Notes under the pieces: model-generated
Told to the model about the DNA's origin: nothing
Databases searched by the model: none
What the model saw: only the letters and a program-made list of their open reading frames with translations
DNA from: a virus
IMG/VR virus record: IMGVR_UViG_3300005613_002912
Span: 1 to 20,454 of that record
DNA length: 20,454 nucleotides
Strand: one strand, 5' to 3'
Shown here: one piece after another, positions 1-9,703 of the stretch
How the letters are laid out: the number at the start of each line of letters is the position of its first letter
Position numbering within the stretch: position 1 is the stretch's first letter
Translations under genes and position numbers: made by a program

Positions 1-783
1 TTCTCTGGTTGTATCTGATTGGAAATACTTCTTCACTTTATCCCAACCAGTCAACCCATCTTTCCCTGGTTTGTCCATATATTCCAGACCAACTTTAGAT
101 AGGTCCGTCAAACCAGAAACCATCGAACCCCAATTAGCAGCATCAGACTGCATCTTGTTCTTAAATATCTCCAAGTCAGCATCAGCCCAAGCTTTAACGT
201 CCATGAGCCGTTGAGCGAAATCGTTGATTACCTCTTTCCAGTACATATCAACATCAGCTAGTCTAATCTGACCATTGATAGCTCCTGTGACTAGCTGTCT
301 CTCAGCGTCACCATCCAGATAGGCTTTCTCCAATGAATCTTGCCTATCAGCAGCGTTCTTAAATGCAGAGAACCCAATCTCATTCATTTTGCTGGATATG
401 TCAGCTGTCTGTTGCTGCGAGTATAAGTCAGTAGCTCGCTTGTCTTGAGACTGCTTCATAGCTAGTTCATCAGCTTGTAATGCCCACTTGTCATAGAAGG
501 TGGCCAAATCATCCTGCGCTTTAGTTTGTCGTTCTTCAGCTTCTTGTGCTGTTTTATATGCAGCTGGGACAAACTCTGATTTACGTTTGAACTCTGCTTC
601 TCTTGCAGGAGCTAGAGTTTGACCAGCTTGAAACGGGTTTACTCCAACAGCAGGTTGGCGTTTATCTCCAAATTGTTCTTGTATTTTCTGAGATAATCTC
701 TTTGCACTGTATGCGTCTTTTGCCATATCTTGAGGAGTTACTGATTTCATAGACTCCTCAATTGTTTTCTTAGCTAGAGCCAT
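1..783 (-). CDS. Large virion protein, probably internal/ejection protein (N-terminal 261 codons, cut by window edge)
   Basis: An open frame runs without a stop from an ATG at 783 to the left edge, so only the first 261 residues are visible. An AGGAG lies 9 bases before the ATG, and the start is 17 bases after the stop of the 1000-residue gene. The visible part begins MALAKKTIEESMKSV. It is rich in Gln, Ala, Lys, Asp and Glu with few prolines after residue 60, which looks largely alpha-helical. No enzyme motif is seen. Position downstream of adaptor, nozzle and a 1000-residue helical protein fits a podovirus internal or ejection protein (role of T7 gp15/gp16 or P22 gp16/gp20), but this rests on context and composition, not on recognised homology. 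A tail-fibre or other structural role cannot be excluded. Confidence 0.7.
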   Translation of the reverse strand, partial: MALAKKTIEESMKSVTPQDMAKDAYSAKRLSQKIQEQFGDKRQPAVGVNPFQAGQTLAPAREAEFKRKSEFVPAAYKTAQEAEERQTKAQDDLATFYDKWALQADELAMKQSQDKRATDLYSQQQTADISSKMNEIGFSAFKNAADRQDSLEKAYLDGDAERQLVTGAINGQIRLADVDMYWKEVINDFAQRLMDVKAWADADLEIFKNKMQSDAANWGSMVSGLTDLSKVGLEYMDKPGKDGLTGWDKVKKYFQSDTTRE

Positions 784-799
784 TACTTATATCTCCTAA

Positions 800-3700
800 T
801 CAACCGAAAGGTTTCCAACCACCAATAGACCATTCCGTAGGATCTAGTTCAATTTTCCTAGAAGGTGCTGTTTTGATAGGCTCCCTATCAGGTAGGTCAT
901 CCTGCACATACGGTTGTCCACCTGTAGAAACATATCCTGTTCCCGGTGCTTCTAACCGTTCTTGCATATCTGTGGATGGCGTTTGTACTGGTGTGCTAGT
1001 AACTGTCGGTCTAGATGTCGGTCTAGAAATCCCACCTTCCCATTGCCTTAACCCTTGACTTGTACCAGCAACAGGAGTGGTGTACCCCTCCCATTCACCA
1101 AGAGGTTGAACAGCAGACCTAACATACAGCGGAGGAATTGACCCATAACCATTAGAGAGTTTCTCGAAGTCTTCCTTGCTGAGATTCCACTTAGACATGT
1201 CAATAAACTGTGTTGGCGATGTAGCTCCTGCTTCAGCTGCTCTAGCCATAGTCATAGCCATTTCAGCAACATCGTTAGGATTGAAAGTGGTCAAAGCTTG
1301 GATAGCTCTATCACCTGTTGCTGCATACTGGTTAAGACGCTCAATGGCTGCATCCGCATCTCGCAAATAATTTCGTATATCGTTACGCTTGGTAGAGATA
1401 GCCTCTCTTTTAGCTGCAAGTCCCTTACCATAGCCAGATTCGTAGAAAATCTTTGGAGCTGTGTTTGTAACGAGTTGGTCTAGGTTTTTCTTCAAAGTGT
1501 TCATAGTAGCGACTACAGACCTACTGACACCCTTAGACATATCCCCACCAAAGAAGGGGTTAAATTTCTTAACCAGCGACATTGGGTCATTGATATAAGG
1601 TGCTAGCTGTTGAAATGCAGGAGACTGTTGAAGCAACGCGGAGTCTCTTCCACCTCTCAGAAGCATTTGCTGCAGATTATTGGCCATAGTGAACACTTCA
1701 GCATAGGTATCAAGCTGACCCCAATCTATGCTATCCACAGAGATTCCATTTCTCTGAGCCATTTTGCTCCAACCAGCAACAAGAGTCTGGAAGTTGCCAT
1801 CCAAACCAGTGTTGGTAACCTCGTTGCGAATTTGCTGCGTAAGGCTAGTTACCTCTCGATTAACGATAGTGCTCAGGTCTGTAGATAGCTGGTCAATTGT
1901 AGCCATATCTGCATCAGCTGCTTCAATATCTGATTCAATCTTGTCTGTGTTTGCTACAGCTGCAGCAATAGTACCTCTGAGTTTAGTCGCTTCAGATTCC
2001 ATAGCACCTTGGATATCCTGAATTGCGTCCTCAGCAACAAAATCTCTTGGGTCTCCTTCAGGAGTCAAACCCTCTTCAGAGTCAAACTCACCAGCCCGTT
2101 CTGTTACTACTTTATTCCAGAGGAAGTTGGTAGCTGAGTTAGCGAAGGTTGCGAGAGACTTACCGAGAGACTCAACAAACACTTCTAGACCAGTATCGAA
2201 ATTACCCTCATCAAAATACTTCTGAATAGCTGTAATATCCCCAGAAGCATCAATGCGCTCAGTAATCTTTCGCTGAACCATCGCGTTAATCTTTTCAGCT
2301 TTCTCAGGGTCAGTGAGTGTATTGTCAGCAAGAACCTTCGCTACCTGAAGTCTTTCGTTATCAGAGAACTCGATTTTAGCTCGCTCTATTTCAGGGGTGT
2401 TCGGGTCATCCATCGCAATATCAATACCACCAGTCTCACGAATACTGTTGAGAACCCCTGCAATAATTCCAGTAGAGCCAAGGTCAGTACCGCTCATCTC
2501 CCCAATCCATTTAGATAGCACTTGCCGCTGAGACATAGCTAAACCGCTATCGGGGTCAGAGATAAGTTGGGAGATGGCTTTTGCTGGGTCATTACCATCT
2601 TTACCAGCAGCAATATCGTCGAACCATTGTAGAGCTGCTTTGAGGTTGTCAGTATTCTGCCCTTCAGCTTCACCGCTTTGAATCAATCCCTGAAAGTATT
2701 GCTGAAGTTTAGGGTATGCTTCTTGAAACCCTTCGTTTATCTCAGTGTAATACTGTTCCAGAGTTTCCTTAGTTTGGTCACCCCAATATCTAGCAGCCTG
2801 AGTAAGAGCATTGCGAGTCTCAGCATCGAATGCAAGAGACTTAGCGAAATTACTTCTCAACCTATTCTGAGTAAGGGCTGACTCAAAATCCTGACCAAAC
2901 AGGCTCTCCTGACCGATGAGCGCCTTGTTCAACTCAGCTTCCCAGGCATCCTGGTTCATATTGATGAGGGATTCAATATTGAAGTTACCCTGACCAAGCT
3001 CACCGTAAAACTCCGGCCCCTTACCCTCACCTGTCAACGCTCTGTACTGGTCCATAGCTCGGTAGATACCAGAAACTAAACCTTGCTCATCCATCATTTG
3101 TAGTTGTCTGCGTAGAGATATAGACTCAGGAGAATCTGGATTGAGTTTTTCCAGCCTCTGAATTGAGGTAGCGATTTGAAAGGAGTCGTTGAGATACCGT
3201 TGTTCTTCTGGGTCTAACTGACCATCGCCATCTAAATCAGCAAACTGTTTTAGCACATCTTCAAAAGACTTAGCTTGGACATTGATCTGCTCTCCAATTT
3301 GTTGATAGTCAAACAGCGGAGACATCTCCTGTTGAATGCCAGCCAACTCTTGCTGTTTCTGCTGAGCTAGAGCTTCAGTATCGTAACCAATTTCGCCAAT
3401 GTCTGGGATTACAAACTGCTGCGTAGCTTCGTCCCAAACAGGCTGTAGTTCAGCACTGTCTGCAATTGCTAATTTATTAACATCACCGCCGCTCAATAGA
3501 TTATTGACCTTTGCAGCAAGTCTATTAGAGAAGGTGGTTAGATTTTTCTGCATAGAACCCGCTGCAGCAGAACCAGCTTGAGTCTGAGCTTGAGGTGCTA
3601 TTGCTTGCTGTTGCTGAACTTGTTGGGTCGATGCTATTCCTTTACGCTGAGTGTCTAGTGCTTTATTCGCAGCAGACTGTTCAGCGAGCAATTGGTTAGA

Positions 3701-3802
3701 CTGATTCCCACTCATTGGGTGACGCGCTGTAGCCATATCCAATTGTTTTGGGGATAGCGTAGACGTGTCTAAACTTGGTACAGGTGTTATTTCCCCAGCC
3801 AT
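800..3802 (-). CDS. 1000-residue virion protein with EF-hand calcium loop; probable internal/ejection protein
   Basis: The ATG at 3802 is preceded by GAGGT 6 bases upstream, and the gene starts 7 bases after the stop of the 173-residue gene. Residues 1-90 are Gln/Ala/Ser-rich with a short Gln run (VQQQQA) and look disordered. Residues 189-200 (DLDGDGQLDPEE) match the EF-hand loop at every ligand position: D189, D191, D193, Q195 (backbone ligand), D197 and E200. The middle is mostly helical, with a coiled-coil-like stretch around 625-670. The last ~90 residues are Pro/Thr/Ser-rich and probably disordered. I see no lytic transglycosylase or protease motif. Size, composition and position after the nozzle fit an internal or ejection protein. 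That function is inferred; the family is not recognised. Confidence 0.8.
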   Translation of the reverse strand: MAGEITPVPSLDTSTLSPKQLDMATARHPMSGNQSNQLLAEQSAANKALDTQRKGIASTQQVQQQQAIAPQAQTQAGSAAAGSMQKNLTTFSNRLAAKVNNLLSGGDVNKLAIADSAELQPVWDEATQQFVIPDIGEIGYDTEALAQQKQQELAGIQQEMSPLFDYQQIGEQINVQAKSFEDVLKQFADLDGDGQLDPEEQRYLNDSFQIATSIQRLEKLNPDSPESISLRRQLQMMDEQGLVSGIYRAMDQYRALTGEGKGPEFYGELGQGNFNIESLINMNQDAWEAELNKALIGQESLFGQDFESALTQNRLRSNFAKSLAFDAETRNALTQAARYWGDQTKETLEQYYTEINEGFQEAYPKLQQYFQGLIQSGEAEGQNTDNLKAALQWFDDIAAGKDGNDPAKAISQLISDPDSGLAMSQRQVLSKWIGEMSGTDLGSTGIIAGVLNSIRETGGIDIAMDDPNTPEIERAKIEFSDNERLQVAKVLADNTLTDPEKAEKINAMVQRKITERIDASGDITAIQKYFDEGNFDTGLEVFVESLGKSLATFANSATNFLWNKVVTERAGEFDSEEGLTPEGDPRDFVAEDAIQDIQGAMESEATKLRGTIAAAVANTDKIESDIEAADADMATIDQLSTDLSTIVNREVTSLTQQIRNEVTNTGLDGNFQTLVAGWSKMAQRNGISVDSIDWGQLDTYAEVFTMANNLQQMLLRGGRDSALLQQSPAFQQLAPYINDPMSLVKKFNPFFGGDMSKGVSRSVVATMNTLKKNLDQLVTNTAPKIFYESGYGKGLAAKREAISTKRNDIRNYLRDADAAIERLNQYAATGDRAIQALTTFNPNDVAEMAMTMARAAEAGATSPTQFIDMSKWNLSKEDFEKLSNGYGSIPPLYVRSAVQPLGEWEGYTTPVAGTSQGLRQWEGGISRPTSRPTVTSTPVQTPSTDMQERLEAPGTGYVSTGGQPYVQDDLPDREPIKTAPSRKIELDPTEWSIGGWKPFG
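3203..3238 (-). other. EF-hand calcium-binding loop codons (residues 189-200 of the 1000-residue protein)
   Basis: These 12 codons encode DLDGDGQLDPEE, a full match to the canonical EF-hand loop pattern DxDxDGxxDxxE: acidic residues at loop positions 1, 3, 5, 9 and 12, and Gly at 6. The flanks (FEDVLKQFA before, QRYLNDSFQI after) could form the entering and exiting helices. I see only one such loop in the protein. It could be an isolated EF-hand or a dockerin-like single site. Calcium binding is inferred from the motif. Confidence 0.75.
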
Positions 3803-3809
3803 TTCTACC

Positions 3810-4331
3810 TCACAAAATTACAAAAGTGACTACTTCTCTTGCCAACGTCACAGTCTTTTGCACCCTCAAGTCTACCTTATCAGAGAGGGTAAGTACATTC
3901 CCTACGATATTGGTGATTTTTCTCTCGACATTCCCAACGAATACAACATCTCCGACGACGAATACAGAGGAATCCAGTACGGTAAAACTCCTCTTCTGGG
4001 TGACAGAGATTTCGTTAGTTAATGTATCTGCCAAATAAGGTTTCACTACAACTTCACTATACCCTGAACGAATAATTGAGAAGAATTTCACCCTCCCGCC
4101 ACCAGATACTGTGACTGCTACTTCTCTTTTTAATCCATGCGGTATTACTGTAGTGCTGCCGTGTGCTACATTCAATTGAATAACTCTGGAGGAGATGTTC
4201 TCAGTAAGAGTTAGTTTTGTCAGAGACCTGAACGCTTTCTGAATCAAAGTGTTATTTGTTCTAGCCCACTTCTTAAACCAAGATGGGCTATCATCAGGAA
4301 CAGCGATTCCGACTACCTGTATTTCTGCCAT
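3810..4331 (-). CDS. Beta-rich 173-residue structural protein of unknown role, downstream of nozzle
   Basis: The ATG at 4331 is 2 bases past the stop of the nozzle gene, with AGAGG a few bases upstream, so translation is probably coupled. The first ~45 residues look helical (SPSWFKKWARTNNTLIQKAF). The rest alternates short beta-strand-like segments rich in Val, Ile and Thr, including a VAHGSTTVIPHGL segment near residues 55-67. I see no signal peptide, membrane span or catalytic motif. Its place between nozzle and ejection proteins suggests a small tail component, such as a tail-tip, plug or fibre-adaptor protein, or a virion assembly factor. This is context only and I do not recognise the family. 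Confidence 0.7.
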   Translation of the reverse strand: MAEIQVVGIAVPDDSPSWFKKWARTNNTLIQKAFRSLTKLTLTENISSRVIQLNVAHGSTTVIPHGLKREVAVTVSGGGRVKFFSIIRSGYSEVVVKPYLADTLTNEISVTQKRSFTVLDSSVFVVGDVVFVGNVERKITNIVGNVLTLSDKVDLRVQKTVTLAREVVTFVIL

Positions 4332-4333
4332 GC

Positions 4334-7300
4334 TTACCTCTGCCTAATCATCTTAGGGCCAATTTTGTTCACATGAACCCAGAAACCATGGACACCCGCA
4401 CCTTGGTCAATAGTCGTGTTAGACAGTCTGAAACTTAACTGAATAGACCTACTTGGGATAACAGTCTGCCTTCGAGACTCTATGTATTTCTGAGACGCTG
4501 TGTATCTGTCTCCGATTTCATCAGAGGCTAGAGCACTCACATCCAAATTAAACGAACCTATGGTTTCATAAGACTGCCTGAAATTCCATGCAGATGCTAT
4601 TGTCATAGAGTTGTCATACTTAGTATCCAACTGAATAACCGTTTCACGTACATCCTTGTAACTATCAGCAGCGCCGAAATCATAGAATCGCGTGTCTATG
4701 TAGCTCTCAATGGCTGACTCATCATCACGATACCTTGTAGCTGCAAATTCACTACGGATTCTGAAAATCTCACCTGTATGGCTCCCGAAATACGAAGCTT
4801 CATTAAAATGCAGCCACATGTTTGCAGACATATTAGTGTTTACAGTCCAACCACCTCCAGTCACAATACCTGATATATCCTTATTGTTAAAATTCAGCTG
4901 CAAGTTTCTATCTTGTGACAAGTAAGAACCGTCGATAGAGTCAGCAATAGGCGCTCCGAGTCTGATAAGATAGTTGGTCGGGTCATATCCACCAGCCATG
5001 AATGGGAATAGTGAATTGTTGTTCTTGATGTAGTCCTTGAAAACCCTATTAAGTCTAATAATCTTATGACACTCGTTCCCATCAGTAAAGAAGAACCCAG
5101 ATTTAGCTAAGAACATACAGCCTTTATCAGTAGGAACGATGCACTTCTTGGAAACCGCACCTACTTTAGCCTGTACTGGGTCTAAAATAGGTCCAGTTGT
5201 CTCAATCTTAACCTTGAAAATTTGGCTTTCCTTAAATACCAGGATGTATTCTTCAAAGGGAATAGCGCCAATTATCTCCTCACCGTCTTCATTAGTTAAA
5301 TCATAGAAACTGACATCTCTAAAAGATGTGTCTCCTATCGGGGTCCACCACATCCTACTCGGGTAACTCTCTTCGAGATAATCATCAGTTTGTATAGCTC
5401 CTGTTGAAGTGACTTTACCACTGTCAGCATCCCACTCGTAGTATCCAGCAGCTAAATCCATTTCAAGGCTGTACTTGTTAGCATCAAAAAACCCGATATC
5501 AGAGTCCCGTGCATTGGCGTATTTATTATTTGGCCATTTATGGTTAATGAACTTAAACCCATTGATAGGGAACTCTCGCAATAGGTTTCCAGGATTAGCT
5601 CCCCAGTATGCGAACCCATCAGTCGCCAGAGCTGTTGAGATAGCTGTACCAAGACGCTTAATCACACGTTCGTATGGGGTCTGTCCATCTAATGGTCCGA
5701 ACATTGTTCCAGTTACATCAGCAGTTGGAGTAACAGGCACAGGAACAGGAACATATTGAACAGTGGAGCTGAAAGAGCCACCATCAATTCGACAAGCCAG
5801 AATTTTAAGATTAGTCATCCCCACGAGGGATGCTTTATCAATAGCGTCTCCGTCCATATACAAACGTAGACCATACAAACTCCCTAACCCAATTTGATTA
5901 GACCAACCAGATACAGTTTTTATTTGATAGATTTGATACCATCCTGAAACCTGTAAACTGTGTTGAAGCGAATCAGATGTCTTAGCTATCACATACACCC
6001 ACTGATTCTCCTGCAATGGTAGTGCTATGGATTGTGCATGTGACGGATAGTTGACCTCCATATATGTTGAAGCGAAAGTAACCAGAGATGGTGTTACCAT
6101 TGAACCAGCTACAACAGCCGCTGTGAAATCGGGGAATATGTCTAACGGCGGGTCGATGTATACGGTTACTTCAGATACAGACGTCCCTGCATCATAGGCC
6201 GCTACAAGATGTGTTCCGTTTACTTGAATACCCTTCTCATTAGGTAATCGACTAGTTGCTGAGTCGTTAGGAATCCCATCAATAGTCACATAGTCTACAT
6301 CAGCTGTGAGACCAAGGTCAGCAACTGCTGAAGTCTCCAGCACCAAGGTGTTAGATGGATTGCTGATACTCCCAACAGCGGCGTAGAGGACATGGTTAGT
6401 AATGCCCACATTCGGTGCAAAGAATATCTGTAAATCCCCAACATTGGTTGTTGCGGATATCTCAATATCAATGCTGTAGTCCATCGCTTGTAAAAGCATG
6501 TAGTCAGCTACAGTAGAAAAACCTATAATCTTGTAGGGAGCTAGAGTATATGTAGAACCCGATACAAGTGTTGCCTTAAACACTACTTCTTCATTGAGAT
6601 TGTATTGACGGTTATCCGCATCATTTTTATCACGCATTTGTGGGTAGTATGCAAAGGCGTCATCCCCACGCAGAACTAGCCAATAGCCATCGTAGAATCC
6701 TGCAAGACGAGGACTAGCAGAGAGTTCTAACTCAATGTAGGTGTTTGTTATAGACAGAGAGATAACATTGGAGCTGGTATCCTTCTCTCCGAAGTAGAAT
6801 ACCCCATACCGATTATCCAAGCTTGCTACGACAGGAGCTGTCCATTTCTTCTGAGCAGCTGTTAACGCAATTACCGCACCAGACGTACTGATTGTAGTAA
6901 ATATCTGTGAATCGAAGTTAAAACCGTCGTACTCAGTTCGATAGTTGTCCCTAGCTACAGCTTTGAGTAGAAAAGTATCCCCAGTGCCCAAGTATGCTGG
7001 TAGTAATAAGTCTGATGCTACGTTCAGTCTATTAGAGGTATCCGCGTATGTCGCTTCAGTTACATCAAATGTCTCAGTCGTAAAAACTTGGTATTCTATC
7101 TCTGTAGCTGTAGATGGGCTGACTACTGTAGTTGTAGTAGTTGTGTCGTCCACAGGGCATAGGCAGAATTGATACTCAACCAGTTCAGACGTAGCTGGTA
7201 CAAAAGTCAGTAACCCATTTGCACCAAAAGCTGATGTAAGGCTATCAGGGTCAAAAACTCGTATGCCTGAGAAATTGAAATACGGATTCTCTCTCCCATT

Positions 7301-9703
7301 AAAAGCTACTAGCCTATTTTGGAAGTTGACTATGTTGTTGGCTCTTGGAGGTGTTCTGATGTTCCTAGTTAACTCATCCTCAGCATTTTGCGAAACAGAA
7401 GCGTAGAGAACTTTTCCGTTGTCCTCTAGAAGAGTAGAAGTTAGAGTGCCGACGTATAGGTTAATATAGGGAGTATCAGGATTGTTAACTTTAGAGACTT
7501 CCCTATAAAATATCTGCCCATCCAGGATCCCATCGGAAGTTCCATCGAGAGTTCGATAAGCGTTGATGAAAATATTATCAGCAGGGAGTCCTACACCCCT
7601 AGGGATAGTTTTAACTTGTACCTCAATCAATTGACTGTTAAACGAGCCGTCTGTTGCAGGAGCAGCTTGAATAACGGTTGTGTTTGGTGAAGTAATCCCG
7701 CTTTCAATTTCTGTGAGAATACCGTTAACAAACTCAAAGTATGAGTACGTCAACACAATGCTGTAAAAATTCCCTACCTTCCTGCCATCAGAGTCCTCGA
7801 CAATTGCTAGATTGCCTGTTGAGCTTGGAACATTGGTTGCAAGAACTGATGGAGGGGATGGGAAATACTGATTAACTATCTCAGAACCATTGAATTTCCA
7901 GAGTCCATCCTTTTGTCCAGCGATGTAAATATTTCTGTCAATAAGTGCGTGACTCAGGTCCACAGTAGAGTCTGGGAAGTATGAGGATAAGATAGGTTCA
8001 TAATTGTCAAGAGCAGCACTGTCTGGGTAGTTTACTGGGGTAAACACAGCTCCGAAAGTTATGGTTGAGTCACTCTCATAGAGTGTAGCGTTTTCTAACA
8101 CTATAATGTTTGTGTAAACCCCTAGGGGCATTTCAGCTGCTGTTCCGTAATAATTGACTGTCTTTGCCTTGTGTGTAGCATATGCAGTGCCAACTAGAGT
8201 CTGAAAAGTGCATCCAGGAAATACAAGTGGAATCTCGTCGAAAGTCTCAGTTATGAACTGAACCATGGTCGTTAGTCGAGAGAAGCGTAACTTAGCGCCT
8301 GTTTTTACAGTAATAGATGTGCTGGCGTAATCAGTGTTGGTTAATTGTAGCGATGCCTCACTATTTATCCTAGTTACCACAAATTCGTAAGTAGTCAACT
8401 CCCAGCTAGTATCAGCTGCTTGTTCAAGATAGACAGTATCTCCGAGAATATAGGGTCTCGGAGTGGGGATCGTGACGTTCCCAACACCTGAAGCGTTGAG
8501 AGTTAAAGTCTGTCCAGCAAGGACTGTAGTTTTGCGAGTGTTATACACCCTGTCAGGCGGGTATTGTTCTACGAACACATTCCCAGAGTAACCAGTAACC
8601 ATTCTGTTTTGAACTAGATCTGTATCATAGAAATACGCCAATAAATTTACAGCAGGGACATCAATCCCAGTCCCATAAAGAAAGCCGACATCTGTGTATG
8701 TAGCAGAGGTAGTTGATACAATAATCTTGTTATAGGTGACGCTATACATGCTGTTACAAGAGAGAATAGTTTTAGCTGCTATTGATGGCAGGCTGTATGA
8801 CAAAAATTCAGCTGTCTGCGATTTGAAATAGTGCGTATAGCCGTTGGTATAGAAAATTCTAGGAAAATTGTTAGCAGCTGCACCAGCATAAGCAGCGTAC
8901 AGGGTAACTCGAACTTCATTACCGATAATGGAGTTGACATACCCCGCTACACCACCAACTGCTGAACTGTTAGTGATGCCAGCGTCAAACCTAACTAAAG
9001 CATAGGTCTGAATATCTAGTTCAGTTATATCGTTAACTGTCACTAAAATCGTTGTACTGTCCTCAGCTGCGATACTAGCTATGTGCTCTTTAACCAAGCA
9101 ATTGAAAGTCGGGCCAACCCCAAACCGTGTTACTTTCTCAGTAGCCGCACCAGCTCCTAAATTGGGGGAAATACCCGCAGCCAAAAGAGGTTGAAGCGGT
9201 AGGATGAAGGTGTTGTTATCGAATACAGCTATAGGAGTAACATAGTAAACCGAACCGCTGTGTTGAATCTCCAACACAGTTTCAGTAGTAACAGTGTTAG
9301 TATTTGGGTTGGTTGTATAATCCTTAATTCTAGCAAATACCGTCTCGGTGCGGTCATCGACTTGATAAAATCTAGCATCACCGTAAGCTGAATTGGATGC
9401 GTTATTGTTTAACCACAGCTGAATAGTTCTCTCATATTTCGGCACAAAATCAAACTGCATGGTCACTGAAGTATAGTCATCCGCGCCACCATTCACCAGC
9501 GTATACTCTTTTACTCTGATAGGCAGTTTACAACCATATAGATGATAGCCTGCTCTTTTCTGAATAAATCCAGGCGAGGATAAGTCAACATTCCTGGCAT
9601 CCAGTACATAACCTTCCTCAATATCTGCTAAATTGTTCAACCCATCTATGCCTTGCTCCATGCGAACTTGCATAGAGCCATGGTCATCCTGCGTGTATGT
9701 CAT
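4334..9703 (-). CDS. Giant tail nozzle protein (P22 gp10 / T7 gp12-like)
   Basis: The ATG at 9703 shares a base with the adaptor stop (TAATG), and AGGAG lies 10 bases upstream. The N-terminus (residues ~18-56: GIDGLNN, then ARNVDLSSPGFIQKRAGYH) is the usual opening of phage nozzle beta-propellers. Propeller-like motifs return at ~591 (YIAGQKDGLWKFNG), at ~786-805 (PPRANNIVNFQNRLVAFNG), and over the last ~330 residues (GAIPFEEYILVFKESQIFKV, then FGSHTGEIFRI). From family knowledge this ring sits below the adaptor and forms the tail channel. T7 gp12 is about 794 and P22 gp10 about 472 residues, so this one is more than twice as long. The extra length lies mainly at ~130-580 and ~830-1450 and is Ser/Thr-rich beta sequence. 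Short low-complexity runs (six Thr at ~854-859; VPVPVPV at ~1317-1323) look like linkers. The role is well supported; the extra domains are unidentified. Confidence 0.85.
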   Translation of the reverse strand: MTYTQDDHGSMQVRMEQGIDGLNNLADIEEGYVLDARNVDLSSPGFIQKRAGYHLYGCKLPIRVKEYTLVNGGADDYTSVTMQFDFVPKYERTIQLWLNNNASNSAYGDARFYQVDDRTETVFARIKDYTTNPNTNTVTTETVLEIQHSGSVYYVTPIAVFDNNTFILPLQPLLAAGISPNLGAGAATEKVTRFGVGPTFNCLVKEHIASIAAEDSTTILVTVNDITELDIQTYALVRFDAGITNSSAVGGVAGYVNSIIGNEVRVTLYAAYAGAAANNFPRIFYTNGYTHYFKSQTAEFLSYSLPSIAAKTILSCNSMYSVTYNKIIVSTTSATYTDVGFLYGTGIDVPAVNLLAYFYDTDLVQNRMVTGYSGNVFVEQYPPDRVYNTRKTTVLAGQTLTLNASGVGNVTIPTPRPYILGDTVYLEQAADTSWELTTYEFVVTRINSEASLQLTNTDYASTSITVKTGAKLRFSRLTTMVQFITETFDEIPLVFPGCTFQTLVGTAYATHKAKTVNYYGTAAEMPLGVYTNIIVLENATLYESDSTITFGAVFTPVNYPDSAALDNYEPILSSYFPDSTVDLSHALIDRNIYIAGQKDGLWKFNGSEIVNQYFPSPPSVLATNVPSSTGNLAIVEDSDGRKVGNFYSIVLTYSYFEFVNGILTEIESGITSPNTTVIQAAPATDGSFNSQLIEVQVKTIPRGVGLPADNIFINAYRTLDGTSDGILDGQIFYREVSKVNNPDTPYINLYVGTLTSTLLEDNGKVLYASVSQNAEDELTRNIRTPPRANNIVNFQNRLVAFNGRENPYFNFSGIRVFDPDSLTSAFGANGLLTFVPATSELVEYQFCLCPVDDTTTTTTVVSPSTATEIEYQVFTTETFDVTEATYADTSNRLNVASDLLLPAYLGTGDTFLLKAVARDNYRTEYDGFNFDSQIFTTISTSGAVIALTAAQKKWTAPVVASLDNRYGVFYFGEKDTSSNVISLSITNTYIELELSASPRLAGFYDGYWLVLRGDDAFAYYPQMRDKNDADNRQYNLNEEVVFKATLVSGSTYTLAPYKIIGFSTVADYMLLQAMDYSIDIEISATTNVGDLQIFFAPNVGITNHVLYAAVGSISNPSNTLVLETSAVADLGLTADVDYVTIDGIPNDSATSRLPNEKGIQVNGTHLVAAYDAGTSVSEVTVYIDPPLDIFPDFTAAVVAGSMVTPSLVTFASTYMEVNYPSHAQSIALPLQENQWVYVIAKTSDSLQHSLQVSGWYQIYQIKTVSGWSNQIGLGSLYGLRLYMDGDAIDKASLVGMTNLKILACRIDGGSFSSTVQYVPVPVPVTPTADVTGTMFGPLDGQTPYERVIKRLGTAISTALATDGFAYWGANPGNLLREFPINGFKFINHKWPNNKYANARDSDIGFFDANKYSLEMDLAAGYYEWDADSGKVTSTGAIQTDDYLEESYPSRMWWTPIGDTSFRDVSFYDLTNEDGEEIIGAIPFEEYILVFKESQIFKVKIETTGPILDPVQAKVGAVSKKCIVPTDKGCMFLAKSGFFFTDGNECHKIIRLNRVFKDYIKNNNSLFPFMAGGYDPTNYLIRLGAPIADSIDGSYLSQDRNLQLNFNNKDISGIVTGGGWTVNTNMSANMWLHFNEASYFGSHTGEIFRIRSEFAATRYRDDESAIESYIDTRFYDFGAADSYKDVRETVIQLDTKYDNSMTIASAWNFRQSYETIGSFNLDVSALASDEIGDRYTASQKYIESRRQTVIPSRSIQLSFRLSNTTIDQGAGVHGFWVHVNKIGPKMIRQR

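Noticed and set aside
5727-5753. Short AACAGG-type direct repeat
   Set aside because: It encodes VPVPVPV in the nozzle protein. There are too few copies to call a repeat element.
7127-7144. Repeated GTAGTT-like triplets (plus strand), possible microsatellite
   Set aside because: It encodes six Thr in the nozzle protein and is very short. It is best read as a low-complexity linker, not a DNA repeat element.
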